Program-made: the position numbers and the translations under genes
Notes under the pieces: generated by a model
The model's input: only the letters and a program-made list of their open reading frames with translations
Told to the model about the DNA's origin: nothing
The model's database searches: none
Origin: Bacillota bacterium
GTDB lineage: Bacteria > Bacillota > Clostridia > Lachnospirales > Lachnospiraceae
Length of the DNA stretch: 64,000 nucleotides
Assembly: GCA_023386815.1 (NCBI GenBank)
Contig: JAEWIZ010000008.1
Span: forward strand, 496,001-560,000
Reading direction: 5' to 3'
Part shown: positions 53,106 to 62,497 of the stretch, in pieces
How positions within the stretch are numbered: position 1 is the first letter of the stretch
Layout: each line of letters opens with the position of its first letter

Positions 53106-54158
53106 ATGACCATCGAGAATAACAAAGCTAACGCAGAGCTTCACGAAGCAGAATTACAGGAAGATGCCCTTTTAAATGTGAATGCATCACCACATATGCA
53201 TGCAAAGGATAACGTTTCGAAAATTATGTGGACAGTCACAGCGGCACTCGCACCCGCAGCAATTTTTGGGATGATTTATTTCGGACTACAGTCAGTATTC
53301 ATTATCCTCTTAGGTATGGTTTCAGCGGTGCTTTTTGAAGCAATTATGCAAAAGGCAAGAGGAAGAAGAGTTACCGTCAGCGATGGAAGTGCAGCACTGA
53401 CCGGTTTACTTTTAGCAATGTGTCTGCCACCGACAGTTCCTTTGTTTGTGCCAGTGGTAGGATCTTTTATTGCAATCGTTATCGCCAAGCACTCAATGGG
53501 CGGCCTTGGCCATAATTTATTTAATCCAGCTCATATCGGAAGAGCAGCTTTATTAGTATCCTGGCCCACGCTGATGACAAAGTGGTCAACCATAACTACA
53601 GCAGTGGATGTTGTTTCCTCAGCTACGCCCTTAAATCTACTGAAAAATGGTGGTTATAGTCAATTAATCGATACATACGGCAGTAAAACTTATCTTTACG
53701 AAGCTCTTTTCTTTGGAACGAGAAACGGCAGTATTGGTGAAACCTGCACAATTCTGTTATTAATCGGCGGTGTGTATCTCATTTATAAAAAATATATTGA
53801 CTGGATCGTACCTGTCTGTATGATCACTACGGTCGGTGTCCTGACCTTTATCCTTGGACCAGACGGTTTCTTCACAGGGGATCCTCTGTTCCATATCATG
53901 GCCGGAGGATTAATGCTTGGTGCCTTCTTCATGGCAACAGATATGGTAACAACGCCAATCACCAGGAAAGGTCGTGCTATCTTTGCGATCGGTGCTGGTT
54001 GCATTACGGTTTTAATCCGTTTGGTGGGAGGATACCCGGAGGGTGTATGTTACTCTCTGTTATTGATGAATGCAGTATCACCTTTAATCGATCAATTAGT
54101 ACGTCCAAAATTATTCGGCAGGAGGGGAAAACAACATGTCAGAACATCAGCAAGATGA
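53106..54158 (+). CDS. rnfD: Rnf complex subunit D (flavinylated membrane subunit)
   Basis: A 350-residue integral membrane subunit of the NqrB/RnfD family with about nine hydrophobic helices. The covalent FMN site is recognisable as DVVSSATPL, with T174 as probable attachment residue (pattern Dxx-S-S/G-A-T used by ApbE flavin transferase). GHNLFNPAHIGRA and FMATDMVTTP are family segments. It starts three bases after rnfC and overlaps rnfG by 23 bases. No ApbE gene is present in the window. Confidence 0.94.
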   Translation: MTIENNKANAELHEAELQEDALLNVNASPHMHAKDNVSKIMWTVTAALAPAAIFGMIYFGLQSVFIILLGMVSAVLFEAIMQKARGRRVTVSDGSAALTGLLLAMCLPPTVPLFVPVVGSFIAIVIAKHSMGGLGHNLFNPAHIGRAALLVSWPTLMTKWSTITTAVDVVSSATPLNLLKNGGYSQLIDTYGSKTYLYEALFFGTRNGSIGETCTILLLIGGVYLIYKKYIDWIVPVCMITTVGVLTFILGPDGFFTGDPLFHIMAGGLMLGAFFMATDMVTTPITRKGRAIFAIGAGCITVLIRLVGGYPEGVCYSLLLMNAVSPLIDQLVRPKLFGRRGKQHVRTSAR

Positions 54159-54705
54159 TAAAAATAACAGTACATTAAAAATAGCTCTTAATTTAGCTAT
54201 AGCATGCCTGATCTCAGGATGTATCATTGCAGTTACCTATTTTTTTACGGCAGATGCAGCGGTAGCAGCGAGTATTAAACTGAGAGATGATACCATGAAG
54301 ACTATGGTAGAAGGCTCTACTGGGATCAAAGAAATTGAGGGAAAAGAAGAGTGGTATGAGGTGTATCACGAGGATGAATTGATGGGTTATATCGTTCCTG
54401 CTGATACGAAGGGCTATGGTGGCACGATTGAGCTATTGGTAGCTATCGACACGCAAGGCAAGGTTCTTACCTATAAGATTTTAACCAGTAAGGAAACACC
54501 GGGATTAGGTGATAATGCCTCCAAAAAGGAATTTACCAGTCAATTTACAGGTAAGACTTCGGAGCATTTAATCGTTACGAAGGATCCTTCTGATACAGAG
54601 GATATACAAGCCATGAGTGGTGCAACCATTACTTCTAAGGCAGTTACCTTGGGGGTTGAAAAGGCCGATAAAGAGGTCCTGGATTATCTGGAAGGAGTAG
54701 AGTAA
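54136..54705 (+). CDS. rnfG: Rnf complex subunit G (covalent FMN protein)
   Basis: A 189-residue subunit with one N-terminal membrane helix (about 16-38) and an extracytoplasmic FMN-binding domain. The motif DIQAMSGATIT gives T164 as probable FMN attachment site. GYGGTIELLVAID and KETPGLGDNA are typical of RnfG/NqrC. The start lies within rnfD behind AGGAGGGG. Confidence 0.93.
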   Translation: MSEHQQDDKNNSTLKIALNLAIACLISGCIIAVTYFFTADAAVAASIKLRDDTMKTMVEGSTGIKEIEGKEEWYEVYHEDELMGYIVPADTKGYGGTIELLVAIDTQGKVLTYKILTSKETPGLGDNASKKEFTSQFTGKTSEHLIVTKDPSDTEDIQAMSGATITSKAVTLGVEKADKEVLDYLEGVE

Positions 54706-54707
54706 AG

Positions 54708-55334
54708 ATGCGTGAATTATGGAAAATATTTAAAAAGGGAATTATATCTGAAAATCCAATCCTTGTTTTAGCTCTAAGCTTATGTCCGGCCTTAGCCGTT
54801 ACAACAACGGTACAGAATGCTTTGACGATGGGGTTATCAGTAACCTTCGTACTCGCTGCTAATAATACAGTAGTTTCCTTAACTAGAAAATGGGTTAACC
54901 CTAAGGTACGTGTTCCGATTTACATTACATCGATTGCAACCATAGTTACAGTTGTCGAATTATTACTAAAGGCATTTGCTCCGGCTCTATATTCTAACCT
55001 GGGTATTTATCTTCAGTTGATCGTGGTATTTGCAATTATCTTGGCGAGAGCGGAAGTATTTGCTTCTAAGAATAAAATAATACCTTCCTTTGTAGATGGA
55101 TTTGGTATGGGAATTGGCTTTACTGTTGCGATGGTAATGATCGGAACCATCAGAGAAATCCTTGGAAATGGTACTTTCTTTGGTATGCAGGTACTTGGTG
55201 ACTGGTATCATCCGGCATTGATTATCATCTTACCTCCGGGTGCATTTATTTTAATCGGTTATTTGGTTGGTATTTCAAAGATCATAAATGAGAAGCAAGA
55301 CAAAAAATTAAGATTACAAGGAGAAGCAAAATGA
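54708..55334 (+). CDS. rnfE: Rnf complex subunit E
   Basis: A 208-residue integral membrane protein with six helices of the RnfA/RnfE/NqrD family; GIISENPILVLALSLCPALAV near the start includes the conserved Cys that, with one in RnfA, holds the membrane-embedded iron-sulfur cluster of these complexes. Two bases after rnfG; the stop overlaps the rnfA start (ATGA). A short charged C-terminal tail faces the cytoplasm. Confidence 0.93.
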   Translation: MRELWKIFKKGIISENPILVLALSLCPALAVTTTVQNALTMGLSVTFVLAANNTVVSLTRKWVNPKVRVPIYITSIATIVTVVELLLKAFAPALYSNLGIYLQLIVVFAIILARAEVFASKNKIIPSFVDGFGMGIGFTVAMVMIGTIREILGNGTFFGMQVLGDWYHPALIIILPPGAFILIGYLVGISKIINEKQDKKLRLQGEAK

Positions 55335-55912
55335 AAGAATATCTATTGCTATTTATCGGAACAGTCATTGTCAACAATTTCGTTTTGACTCGTTTCCTTG
55401 GATTATGTATTTTCTTCGGTGTGTCGAAGAAGCTGGAGGCCTCCATTGGTATGGGTATGGCAGTAACCTCAGTAATTACCTTAAGTTCCATGCTTTCCTG
55501 GGCGGTATATAATTTTATTCTAAAGCCACTAAACCTAACTTTTTTAACAACAATCGTCTTTGTGCTGGTAATCGCCAGTTTCGTACAGTTGCTTGAGATG
55601 GTGATCCGTAAATTGGCGCCTACCCTTTATAAAATGTGGGGTATTTATCTTTTGTTAATTGCAACAAACTGCGTTGTATTAGGCGTACCTTTATTGAATG
55701 TAGAATCTCATTTTTCCTTTGGGAAAAGTATTGTCCATGCAGTAGGATCAGGTGTTGGCTTTGCCGTGGCAATTATTTTAATGGCAAGCCTTCGTGAAAA
55801 AATCAGACTTGCTGATGTGCCAAAGCCTCTGGAGGGGCTGGGAATCGCATTTATTCTTGCCGGTTTATTATCTCTGTCCTTCTTCGGATTCTCTGGCATG
55901 ATCAGTTTATAG
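55331..55912 (+). CDS. rnfA: Rnf complex subunit A
   Basis: A 193-residue membrane protein with six helices, homologous to RnfE in inverted orientation. NFVLTRFLGLCIFFGVSKK carries the conserved Cys near helix 1, and TNCVVLGVPLL a second conserved Cys. Four-base overlap with rnfE implies coupled translation. Confidence 0.94.
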   Translation: MKEYLLLFIGTVIVNNFVLTRFLGLCIFFGVSKKLEASIGMGMAVTSVITLSSMLSWAVYNFILKPLNLTFLTTIVFVLVIASFVQLLEMVIRKLAPTLYKMWGIYLLLIATNCVVLGVPLLNVESHFSFGKSIVHAVGSGVGFAVAIILMASLREKIRLADVPKPLEGLGIAFILAGLLSLSFFGFSGMISL

Positions 55913-55946
55913 GAAGCGCAAAAAGCAGCGCAGAAATGAGGGAAAT

Positions 55947-56765
55947 ATGACAGCTAATGTTAGTATAGTATTATTAATTATCTTGGTAATGGGATGTGTT
56001 GGATTGTTCTTCGGATCGGTACTGGCATATGCTAATAAAAAGTTAGCGGTTGAATTAAATCCTTTGATTCATATCGTAGAAGAAGTGCTTCCGAAGGGAC
56101 AATGCGGAGCCTGTGGTTTTGCCGGATGTCAGGCCTATGCTGAGGCTGTTGTTACAGATCCTACTGTACCGCCGAATCTTTGTACCCCTGGAAAGGATCC
56201 CGTTGCCAGAAGAGTCTCCGAGTTAACGGGTAAGAAAGCCAAAGAAGTCGAACCCAGAATCGCTTATGTAAAATGTAACAACCCCATCGCAAGTGCACCA
56301 AAGAAGTTCAATTATTCCGGTATTGATGACTGTGTTGCCATGAGTTTGTTACATACAGGGCCAAAGAGCTGCCAATATGGATGTCTTGGACAGGGTACCT
56401 GTGCAAAACATTGTCCTTTTGACGCAATAGAAATGAATGACAAGGGCTTACCGATCATCAATAAAGCCAGATGTACCGGCTGCGGAAAATGTGAAACTAT
56501 TTGCCCGAAGAAGATAATAGAATTAATTCCGATTAAAACAAAAATCAATGTGTCCTGTAATTCAAAAGATCGTGGACAAAAAGCGAAGCACGATTGTCCG
56601 GTTGCCTGCATTGGATGTGGACTGTGCGTTAAGACCTGCCCTCATAATGCAGTCAAATTGGTAGATAATTTAGCGGTAATTGATAAGCATATCTGTTTGG
56701 AATTATGTTCTGATCCGGTCTGTATGTCAAAGTGTCCAACAAAAACCATTGAATTAATTCGCTAG
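55947..56765 (+). CDS. rnfB: Rnf complex subunit B (ferredoxin-binding, multi-cluster)
   Basis: A 272-residue subunit that accepts electrons from reduced ferredoxin. One N-terminal helix (about 5-27), the four-Cys Fe-S domain (CGACGFAGC with a later C at NLCTPG), then ferredoxin-like repeats: CLGQGTCAKHCP, CTGCGKCETICP, CIGCGLCVKTCP and a terminal ELCSDPVCMSKCP motif. The number of clusters is consistent with acetogen and clostridial RnfB. Last gene, with a terminator at 56838. Confidence 0.94.
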   Translation: MTANVSIVLLIILVMGCVGLFFGSVLAYANKKLAVELNPLIHIVEEVLPKGQCGACGFAGCQAYAEAVVTDPTVPPNLCTPGKDPVARRVSELTGKKAKEVEPRIAYVKCNNPIASAPKKFNYSGIDDCVAMSLLHTGPKSCQYGCLGQGTCAKHCPFDAIEMNDKGLPIINKARCTGCGKCETICPKKIIELIPIKTKINVSCNSKDRGQKAKHDCPVACIGCGLCVKTCPHNAVKLVDNLAVIDKHICLELCSDPVCMSKCPTKTIELIR

Positions 56766-56837
56766 TATCAAATAAAAATGGAAAGCTTCCATGTGATATG
56801 GCTAGTATTGTACCTAATTAAGATGAAAAGTTGAGAT

Positions 56838-56878
56838 GAAAAGCGTGCTTTTGAAGAAATTAAAGAGCACGCTTTTTT
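56838..56878 (+). terminator. terminator of the rnf operon
   Basis: AAAAGCGTGCT (56839-56849) pairs with AGCACGCTTTT, followed by T to 56878. It lies between convergent rnfB and the AraC gene. Confidence 0.88.
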
Positions 56879-56925
56879 GCAGGGCATTAATTCAGGAAAG
56901 AGCCCTTTAGGTTACTTAGCTGAGC

Positions 56926-58158
56926 TTATTTCGTAACCTTCCAGGTAGGCTTGGTATATTTAATACGATAATCTTTCGGTGTCATACCAACCCTTTTCTT
57001 AAATACAGAAATGAAATAGCTATGTGAGTTAAAGCACAAATAGGTACTAATGCTACTATAAGAATATTGCGAATAAATGAGAAGGTTTTTGGCTTCCTCG
57101 ATCCGTTTCTCTTCAATAAAATCTGTTAGAGTTTGCCCTGTTTCCTTGTGAAATAGATGGGATAGATATTTCGGTGTAAGATGCACCTCAGTTGCCAGCA
57201 TGGTCAAGGTGATTCTTTGATGAAGATTTTTATAAATTATCTCAATACATTTGGAGATGGGTGCTAGATAGACAGGATATTTATTTTCCTTGGCCTTTGC
57301 CACATGCTCCGTAAAATCTAAGGCCATTTTCTCATTTAATAGATTTAACTCATAGAGAGTTCTGCATTTCTCCATCTTCTGTATGTAGACATCGCTCAGG
57401 GTAAAGGCTGTTTCTTCCTCCAGGCCACCCTCAATGGCATAGCGTGTTACCAGTGTGGTATTAGCGATACAGCCGTAGAATAATTGACGGAACGGATTAT
57501 CTGACATCTTACCATACTTAATTTGCGGAAGGGAACGATAGATAGATTCTAATCCGTTCCAATCCCCCTCTTTGATATAATTTAACACAGTAAGCTCCTG
57601 ATGATAGGAGGTATGAAGCCGTCCATCCTCCCGATTCTCAAATAACTCAAAAATAAAACTCTGTTTCAAGGAATCCTGAAGACTGGTTAACTTGAAATTA
57701 TGAATCTCGTTAAGGCTTAGAGCCGTCTTTTTAAGAATTAGCATAGTAATTCGTAAATATGAGCTGAAATGAGTGAAGGATATGATGGGTAGACAATCCA
57801 CCAAATTTTCTAGCTCCATCAGGCTTAATTTGGCAGCGAAGGAAAGGGATTTTGCTGCCGTAGGAGGATAGATCCCGGTTAAGAGCATCGGGCCACCAAT
57901 ACAGTAGTTTATTTCGTTCATATGATCAAAGGAAAAGATATAATATAACTCATTATTGTAGTAAAGTAGGTCAAACTCAGGATGAGGAACTTTTCGCAGA
58001 AAAGCATTCAAATACTCCTGCAATTCTCTGTTGATATTAGCAGATAGATCCGCAAAAAAATAATTCCTCAAGTTTAAATTGCTGTCATAGATCCATAAAG
58101 GGATCCTTTCAGCAGTGTAAATAGCCTCTAATAAAGATAATTCATAGGCATCAAGCAC
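56926..58158 (-). CDS. AraC-family transcriptional regulator
   Basis: A 410-residue cytoplasmic regulator. The N-terminal 290 residues show no recognised domain; the C-terminal 100 carry two AraC helix-turn-helix motifs (TLTMLATEVHLTPKYLSHLFHKETG, ending KKRVGMTPKDYRIKY). It is transcribed divergently from the sugar carrier and GH3 genes; the intergenic region carries a direct repeat suited to AraC binding. It is probably the activator of that unit in response to a glucoside. Confidence 0.88.
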   Translation of the reverse strand: MLDAYELSLLEAIYTAERIPLWIYDSNLNLRNYFFADLSANINRELQEYLNAFLRKVPHPEFDLLYYNNELYYIFSFDHMNEINYCIGGPMLLTGIYPPTAAKSLSFAAKLSLMELENLVDCLPIISFTHFSSYLRITMLILKKTALSLNEIHNFKLTSLQDSLKQSFIFELFENREDGRLHTSYHQELTVLNYIKEGDWNGLESIYRSLPQIKYGKMSDNPFRQLFYGCIANTTLVTRYAIEGGLEEETAFTLSDVYIQKMEKCRTLYELNLLNEKMALDFTEHVAKAKENKYPVYLAPISKCIEIIYKNLHQRITLTMLATEVHLTPKYLSHLFHKETGQTLTDFIEEKRIEEAKNLLIYSQYSYSSISTYLCFNSHSYFISVFKKRVGMTPKDYRIKYTKPTWKVTK

Positions 58159-58224
58159 AGTTCTCCCCCCATTTAATCATGTTGATCAAATACTAATCTG
58201 AAACCGATGAAATGTCAATAAATC

Positions 58225-58273
58225 TTGATATAAAAAAAGGAAATTTTGATATTTACTTAACGCCGATTATGCT
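58225..58273 (+). promoter_or_regulatory. promoter with AraC-type direct repeat before the GPH/GH3 operon
   Basis: TTGATAT occurs at 58225-58231 and 58246-58252, spaced 21 bases (two helical turns). The second copy overlaps the candidate -35 (TTTGAT, 58245-58250), which is followed after 17 bases by TATGCT (58268-58273). This arrangement is typical of an AraC-family activator touching RNA polymerase. Confidence 0.5.
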
Positions 58274-58322
58274 AAAGTTTAGACAGTAAATAGTACTATT
58301 GAAACATTGGAGGAGAAATAAT

Positions 58323-59684
58323 ATGGAGAAGGTAAGAACAAGAGAAAAGATTTCTTATGGCTTAGGGGATCTGGGGAATAATGTGGCATATGGGGCTCTC
58401 GGTTTTTATTTGGTTTTTTTTCTGACAGATGTGGCAGGGATATCTCCAGTATGGGCTGGCTATGTCTTTCTAATAATACGAGCCTGGAATGCGGTAAGTG
58501 ATCTGATTATGGGCGTTGTATCGGATCATACCAATACCCGCTTTGGCAGACGAAGACCTTATTTATTGTTTGGAGCGATTCCTTTAAGTATTGGCTTTGC
58601 ACTATTATGGCAAGTATTCTTTCAGGATATGAATCAAATGATCGTATATTATACGATAGCAGGAATTTTATTCAGTACCTTATATTCCTTGGTGTCTATT
58701 CCCTATAATTCCTTACTTCCGGAGATTTCTCAGGATTATAACGAGAGAACCAGCATATCCGGCTATAAAATGGCATTTTCCTTTGTGGGTTCGCTGATTT
58801 CTGCAATGGGCGTAACCTTGATTGTGGATACCATATTTCCAGGGAAAAGCGACTATCAAAAAAGCTTTCCGATCATGGGATGGTCATTAGCTGTTATGAT
58901 CGCGATCAGTGTTCTACTTGCCTTTGTTGGTACAAAGGAACGCGTAAAATTTAGCAAGCCTGAGAAGCAGGGTAATATCCTGAAGAATTTATTATCCCTC
59001 ATGAAGCTAAGAGAATTTAAACTGGTATTAGGTGTTTTCATCTTTAACATGGTAAGCTTTGACATCATCATGGCACTTTATATTTATTTCATGAAGTATG
59101 TTCTAAAAATATCAGACGATATCAGCTATATATTTATGGCGATACCACTTGTTGTAGCCATTATTGCCACTCCGTCATGGGTTAGTATTAGTAACAAGAC
59201 AGGCAAACAAAAAGCATATGTCATTTCCGCAGTTTATTTTGTGATACCTTTGATTGCTTGTATGTTTATACCATCTGGAAATATGGTAATTGTGGTTTTA
59301 ATTACTATTTTCATGGGAGTTGGGATCTCCGCATCACAGGTACTTACATTTTCCATCCTGCCGGATGTTGTGGAGGTGGATGAATTGAAAAATGGAGTTA
59401 GAAGAGAAGGTGTCATCTATGGTGCAGCAATGTTCCTGTATAAAGTAGCTTCAGCAATTATCGTTGCAGCTGTAACTGCATCTTTGGGTCTTTTTGGATA
59501 TATAGAAAATCTGGGTACTAAAGCCTTGGAACAACCGGCCTCTGCAGTCTTTGGTATCCGGTTTCTTATTAGTAGTATGCCGATCCTATGCTTAATATTA
59601 TCTGCTGTCTTTGTGTGCAAACTACCGTTGGGAAAGGCTGCTTTTGAAAATATGAAGAAAACAATAGAGGATAATCAGAAGTAA
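58323..59684 (+). CDS. GPH-family glycoside:cation symporter (MelB/XynP-like)
   Basis: A 453-residue membrane carrier with twelve hydrophobic segments. The start REKISYGLGDLGNN and the DHTNTRFGRRRPYLL loop are hallmarks of the glycoside-pentoside-hexuronide family. It imports a glycoside with Na+ or H+. ATG 58323 after GGAGGAGAAATAAT is preferred to an upstream in-frame TTG. The downstream GH3 enzyme lies 23 bases away, pointing to uptake of an intact beta-glucoside or short oligosaccharide for hydrolysis inside. Confidence 0.9.
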   Translation: MEKVRTREKISYGLGDLGNNVAYGALGFYLVFFLTDVAGISPVWAGYVFLIIRAWNAVSDLIMGVVSDHTNTRFGRRRPYLLFGAIPLSIGFALLWQVFFQDMNQMIVYYTIAGILFSTLYSLVSIPYNSLLPEISQDYNERTSISGYKMAFSFVGSLISAMGVTLIVDTIFPGKSDYQKSFPIMGWSLAVMIAISVLLAFVGTKERVKFSKPEKQGNILKNLLSLMKLREFKLVLGVFIFNMVSFDIIMALYIYFMKYVLKISDDISYIFMAIPLVVAIIATPSWVSISNKTGKQKAYVISAVYFVIPLIACMFIPSGNMVIVVLITIFMGVGISASQVLTFSILPDVVEVDELKNGVRREGVIYGAAMFLYKVASAIIVAAVTASLGLFGYIENLGTKALEQPASAVFGIRFLISSMPILCLILSAVFVCKLPLGKAAFENMKKTIEDNQK

Positions 59685-59707
59685 GTGGCAGGGAAGGTGG
59701 AGTAGAT

Positions 59708-62218
59708 ATGAAATCAGAGTTAAATAATAACCTTGAAAATAACAATAGTGAAATTAGTAATAACCTTGATATAGATGTAACAGAGATAAGAAAAAAAGCA
59801 AAGGAATTAGTTGCTCAAATGACTCTGGAAGAAAAAGCTAGTCTGTGTTCAGGAAGAGACTGCTGGAATTTAAAGTCCCTTGAGAGGTTAGGACTTTCTT
59901 CGATTACGATGATGGATGGACCTCATGGCCTTCGTAAGCAGGTTGGTGATGGGGATAATCTGGGAATTGGAGATAGCCTTCCGTCTGTTTGTTTTCCCAC
60001 TGCCAGTGCTATGGCCTGCAGCTTTGACCGGGAATTAATGTATCAGGTTGGCCGAGCAATTGGAGAAGAGTGCCTTCAGGAGGATGTCGCAATAATACTG
60101 GGACCGGGAGTAAATCAAAAAAGAAGCCCTTTATGTGGACGAAATTTTGAATATTTTAGTGAGGATCCTTTGCTTTCGGGTGAACTAGGTGCCAGTCTGA
60201 TTCAGGGAGTGCAAAGTACAGGAACAGGAACTTCATTAAAGCATTTTGCAGTAAATAATCAAGAGAAACGCAGAATGACGGTTAATGCAGTGATTGATGA
60301 GAGGGCATTACGGGAAACCTATCTGAAAGCCTTTGAGATTGCCGTAAAGAAGGGAAAACCGGATACTGTAATGTGTGCCTACAACAGGCTGAATGGGGTC
60401 TATTGCAGTGAAAACCCTTATTTATTAACAGAAATACTACGTAAAGAATGGGGGTTTGAGGGAGCAGTCATCTCGGATTGGGGGGCGGTAAATGATAGAG
60501 TACAAGGGGTAAAAGCAGGGCTTGATCTTGAAATGCCGGGGAACAATGGATATAATGATGCTAAGATAATAGCAGCTGTTAACCATGGTGAATTAACGAT
60601 GGAGGCCTTAGATTCAGTAGCTTGTCGGGTAACAGAACTTATTTTTAAAGCGATGAAACATCGAGTTAAGGGTTATCATTATGATCCCATAAAGCATCAT
60701 ACTCTAGCGGTCGAGGCCTTAGAGCAATCTGCAGTGCTGCTAAAGAATGAAGATAATATACTACCGGGAAATAGAATGCAAAAAGCAGCAGTCATCGGAC
60801 GATTTGCCAAAGTGCCCAGATATCAGGGAGCAGGAAGTTCAAAACTTCATCCGATTAAAATAGAAAATGCCTGGGATTCCTTGATAGAGCTGGGGGTCGA
60901 TATCACTTATGCAGATGGTTATTGGGAAAAGAAAAGATTGGGGAAGCGGACAACAGAAGAACTCCAAGAACAGAATTTATTAATCAGGGAAGCTTGTGAA
61001 ATCGCTAAGGACAAAGATATTGTATATGTCTTTGCAGGATTACCGGAAGGATATGAATCCGAAGGCTTTGATCGGTCTGATCTGATGCTGCCGGGGGAAC
61101 AGAATCGTTTAATTGAAGCGGTTACCGAGTGTAATCCTAATGTTGTTGTGATTCTAAGCGGCGGTGCGCCCATGGAGCTTCCCTGGATTAATAAAGTGAA
61201 GGCAGTCCTTCTTGCATATCTTGGTGGTGAAGGTGTTGGCAGGGCAATTGTCAATCTTCTCTTGGGTAGATCTGTTCCTAGTGGAAAACTGGCAGAAACC
61301 TGGCCAATTCGACTAAGTGATAATCCTTCCTACAATTATTTTCCCGGTGGCAATTTAACGGTGGAGTACCGCGAGAATATCTATGTGGGATATCGTTACT
61401 ATGAGAAAGCAGAAATACCTGTTTTATTTCCTTTTGGGCATGGTCTGTCTTATACCAATTTTACTTATTCAAAGATCAAGCTGGATCGCCCTAGGTGTGA
61501 ATTTGGTGATCGACTGAAATTAACCTTTCAAATCAAAAATACAGGAACAGTTGCTGCTAAGGAAACGGCATTTATTTTTGTAGCTCACGAAAGTAAAAAG
61601 GTATCTATGCCAAAGAAGGAGCTTCGGGAATTTGTGAAAGTGGAGCTGTCGCCGGGGGAAACACGGGAGGTGATGGTGGAGCTGGATACATCAACCTTTG
61701 CTTATTACAATACTTTAATCCAGGATTGGTATGCAGAAGAAGGACGTTATGAAATTATTGTTGGGACTTCTTTGACAGATTGCCGCCTAAGGTCAGAACT
61801 ATTATTAAGCAGTCCGGATATGCCGCAGCCGGAGGATTTAAATAGAAGTTCAATCCATGCTGGATTGCCCTCTGGTGATTTTGTAATGGAGCGAGCAGTA
61901 TTTGAAGAGATATATGGTAAACCCCTTCCGGTTAGCGAGGCACCTACGACCAGGCCTTATCATAGGAATCATACCTTGGATGACGTGAAGCATACCCTGA
62001 TTGGAAAAATCCTGATTCGATATGCCAAAAGTATGTCAAAAAAAGTAACCAAGGATCAGCAGGAGCAGGAAGGAATGATGTCTGCAATGATTAGAGAAAT
62101 GCCTTTTCAAGCAATTGTAGCCTCAGGAGAAGGGATGATATCAGAGTCAATGATGGAGGGCATCCTTGATTTGTTGAATGGATATTATCTAAGGGGGGTA
62201 AAAAAGTTATTTCGTTAA
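59708..62218 (+). CDS. GH3 beta-glucosidase or related beta-glycosidase
   Basis: An 836-residue glycosidase without signal peptide, so cytoplasmic. GH3 N-terminal barrel with substrate-binding SLKHFAVNNQE and nucleophile D257 in VISDWGAVND; GH3 C-terminal alpha/beta sandwich (GAGSSKLHPI, VFAGLPEGYESEGFDRSDL); fibronectin-III-like domain (about 580-690; FGHGLSYTNF precedes it). About 110 further residues (from about 705) form a helical tail found in long GH3 enzymes of clostridia. The first 30 residues are unusually Asn-rich. Beta-glucosidase is the commonest activity for this type; xylosidase or other specificity cannot be excluded. Confidence 0.9.
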   Translation: MKSELNNNLENNNSEISNNLDIDVTEIRKKAKELVAQMTLEEKASLCSGRDCWNLKSLERLGLSSITMMDGPHGLRKQVGDGDNLGIGDSLPSVCFPTASAMACSFDRELMYQVGRAIGEECLQEDVAIILGPGVNQKRSPLCGRNFEYFSEDPLLSGELGASLIQGVQSTGTGTSLKHFAVNNQEKRRMTVNAVIDERALRETYLKAFEIAVKKGKPDTVMCAYNRLNGVYCSENPYLLTEILRKEWGFEGAVISDWGAVNDRVQGVKAGLDLEMPGNNGYNDAKIIAAVNHGELTMEALDSVACRVTELIFKAMKHRVKGYHYDPIKHHTLAVEALEQSAVLLKNEDNILPGNRMQKAAVIGRFAKVPRYQGAGSSKLHPIKIENAWDSLIELGVDITYADGYWEKKRLGKRTTEELQEQNLLIREACEIAKDKDIVYVFAGLPEGYESEGFDRSDLMLPGEQNRLIEAVTECNPNVVVILSGGAPMELPWINKVKAVLLAYLGGEGVGRAIVNLLLGRSVPSGKLAETWPIRLSDNPSYNYFPGGNLTVEYRENIYVGYRYYEKAEIPVLFPFGHGLSYTNFTYSKIKLDRPRCEFGDRLKLTFQIKNTGTVAAKETAFIFVAHESKKVSMPKKELREFVKVELSPGETREVMVELDTSTFAYYNTLIQDWYAEEGRYEIIVGTSLTDCRLRSELLLSSPDMPQPEDLNRSSIHAGLPSGDFVMERAVFEEIYGKPLPVSEAPTTRPYHRNHTLDDVKHTLIGKILIRYAKSMSKKVTKDQQEQEGMMSAMIREMPFQAIVASGEGMISESMMEGILDLLNGYYLRGVKKLFR

Positions 62219-62388
62219 TCTGTTATAATATTGTAACCTCATCCCGCTTGTGCTATAATGAATCTAAATTATTTTGTTGATTTTTCTTGTTAGCTTTATA
62301 AAAAGTCTAGTCAAACAAGTAATTTCGTAATGTTATAAGATGATTCAGATAACTGATTTATCATTAAAATTGAATTTTCCTGAATGAC

Positions 62389-62444
62389 AATGGCGTCTGA
62401 AAAATGAGAAACGGATTGAATCTCATTTTTTACGCCATTTTTTG
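62389..62444 (+). terminator. terminator after GH3 gene
   Basis: Outer arms AATGGCGT (62389-62396) and ACGCCATT (62432-62439) and inner arms AAAAATGAGA and TCTCATTTTT form a long stem, followed by T. The remaining gap from 62219 holds nothing else recognised; a TTGACA at 62452 lacks a fitting -10. Confidence 0.85.
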
Positions 62445-62497
62445 TTTTCACTTGACATATTCATGATTTGAAGGAATTTTTGTATTTGGAGGTAAAA

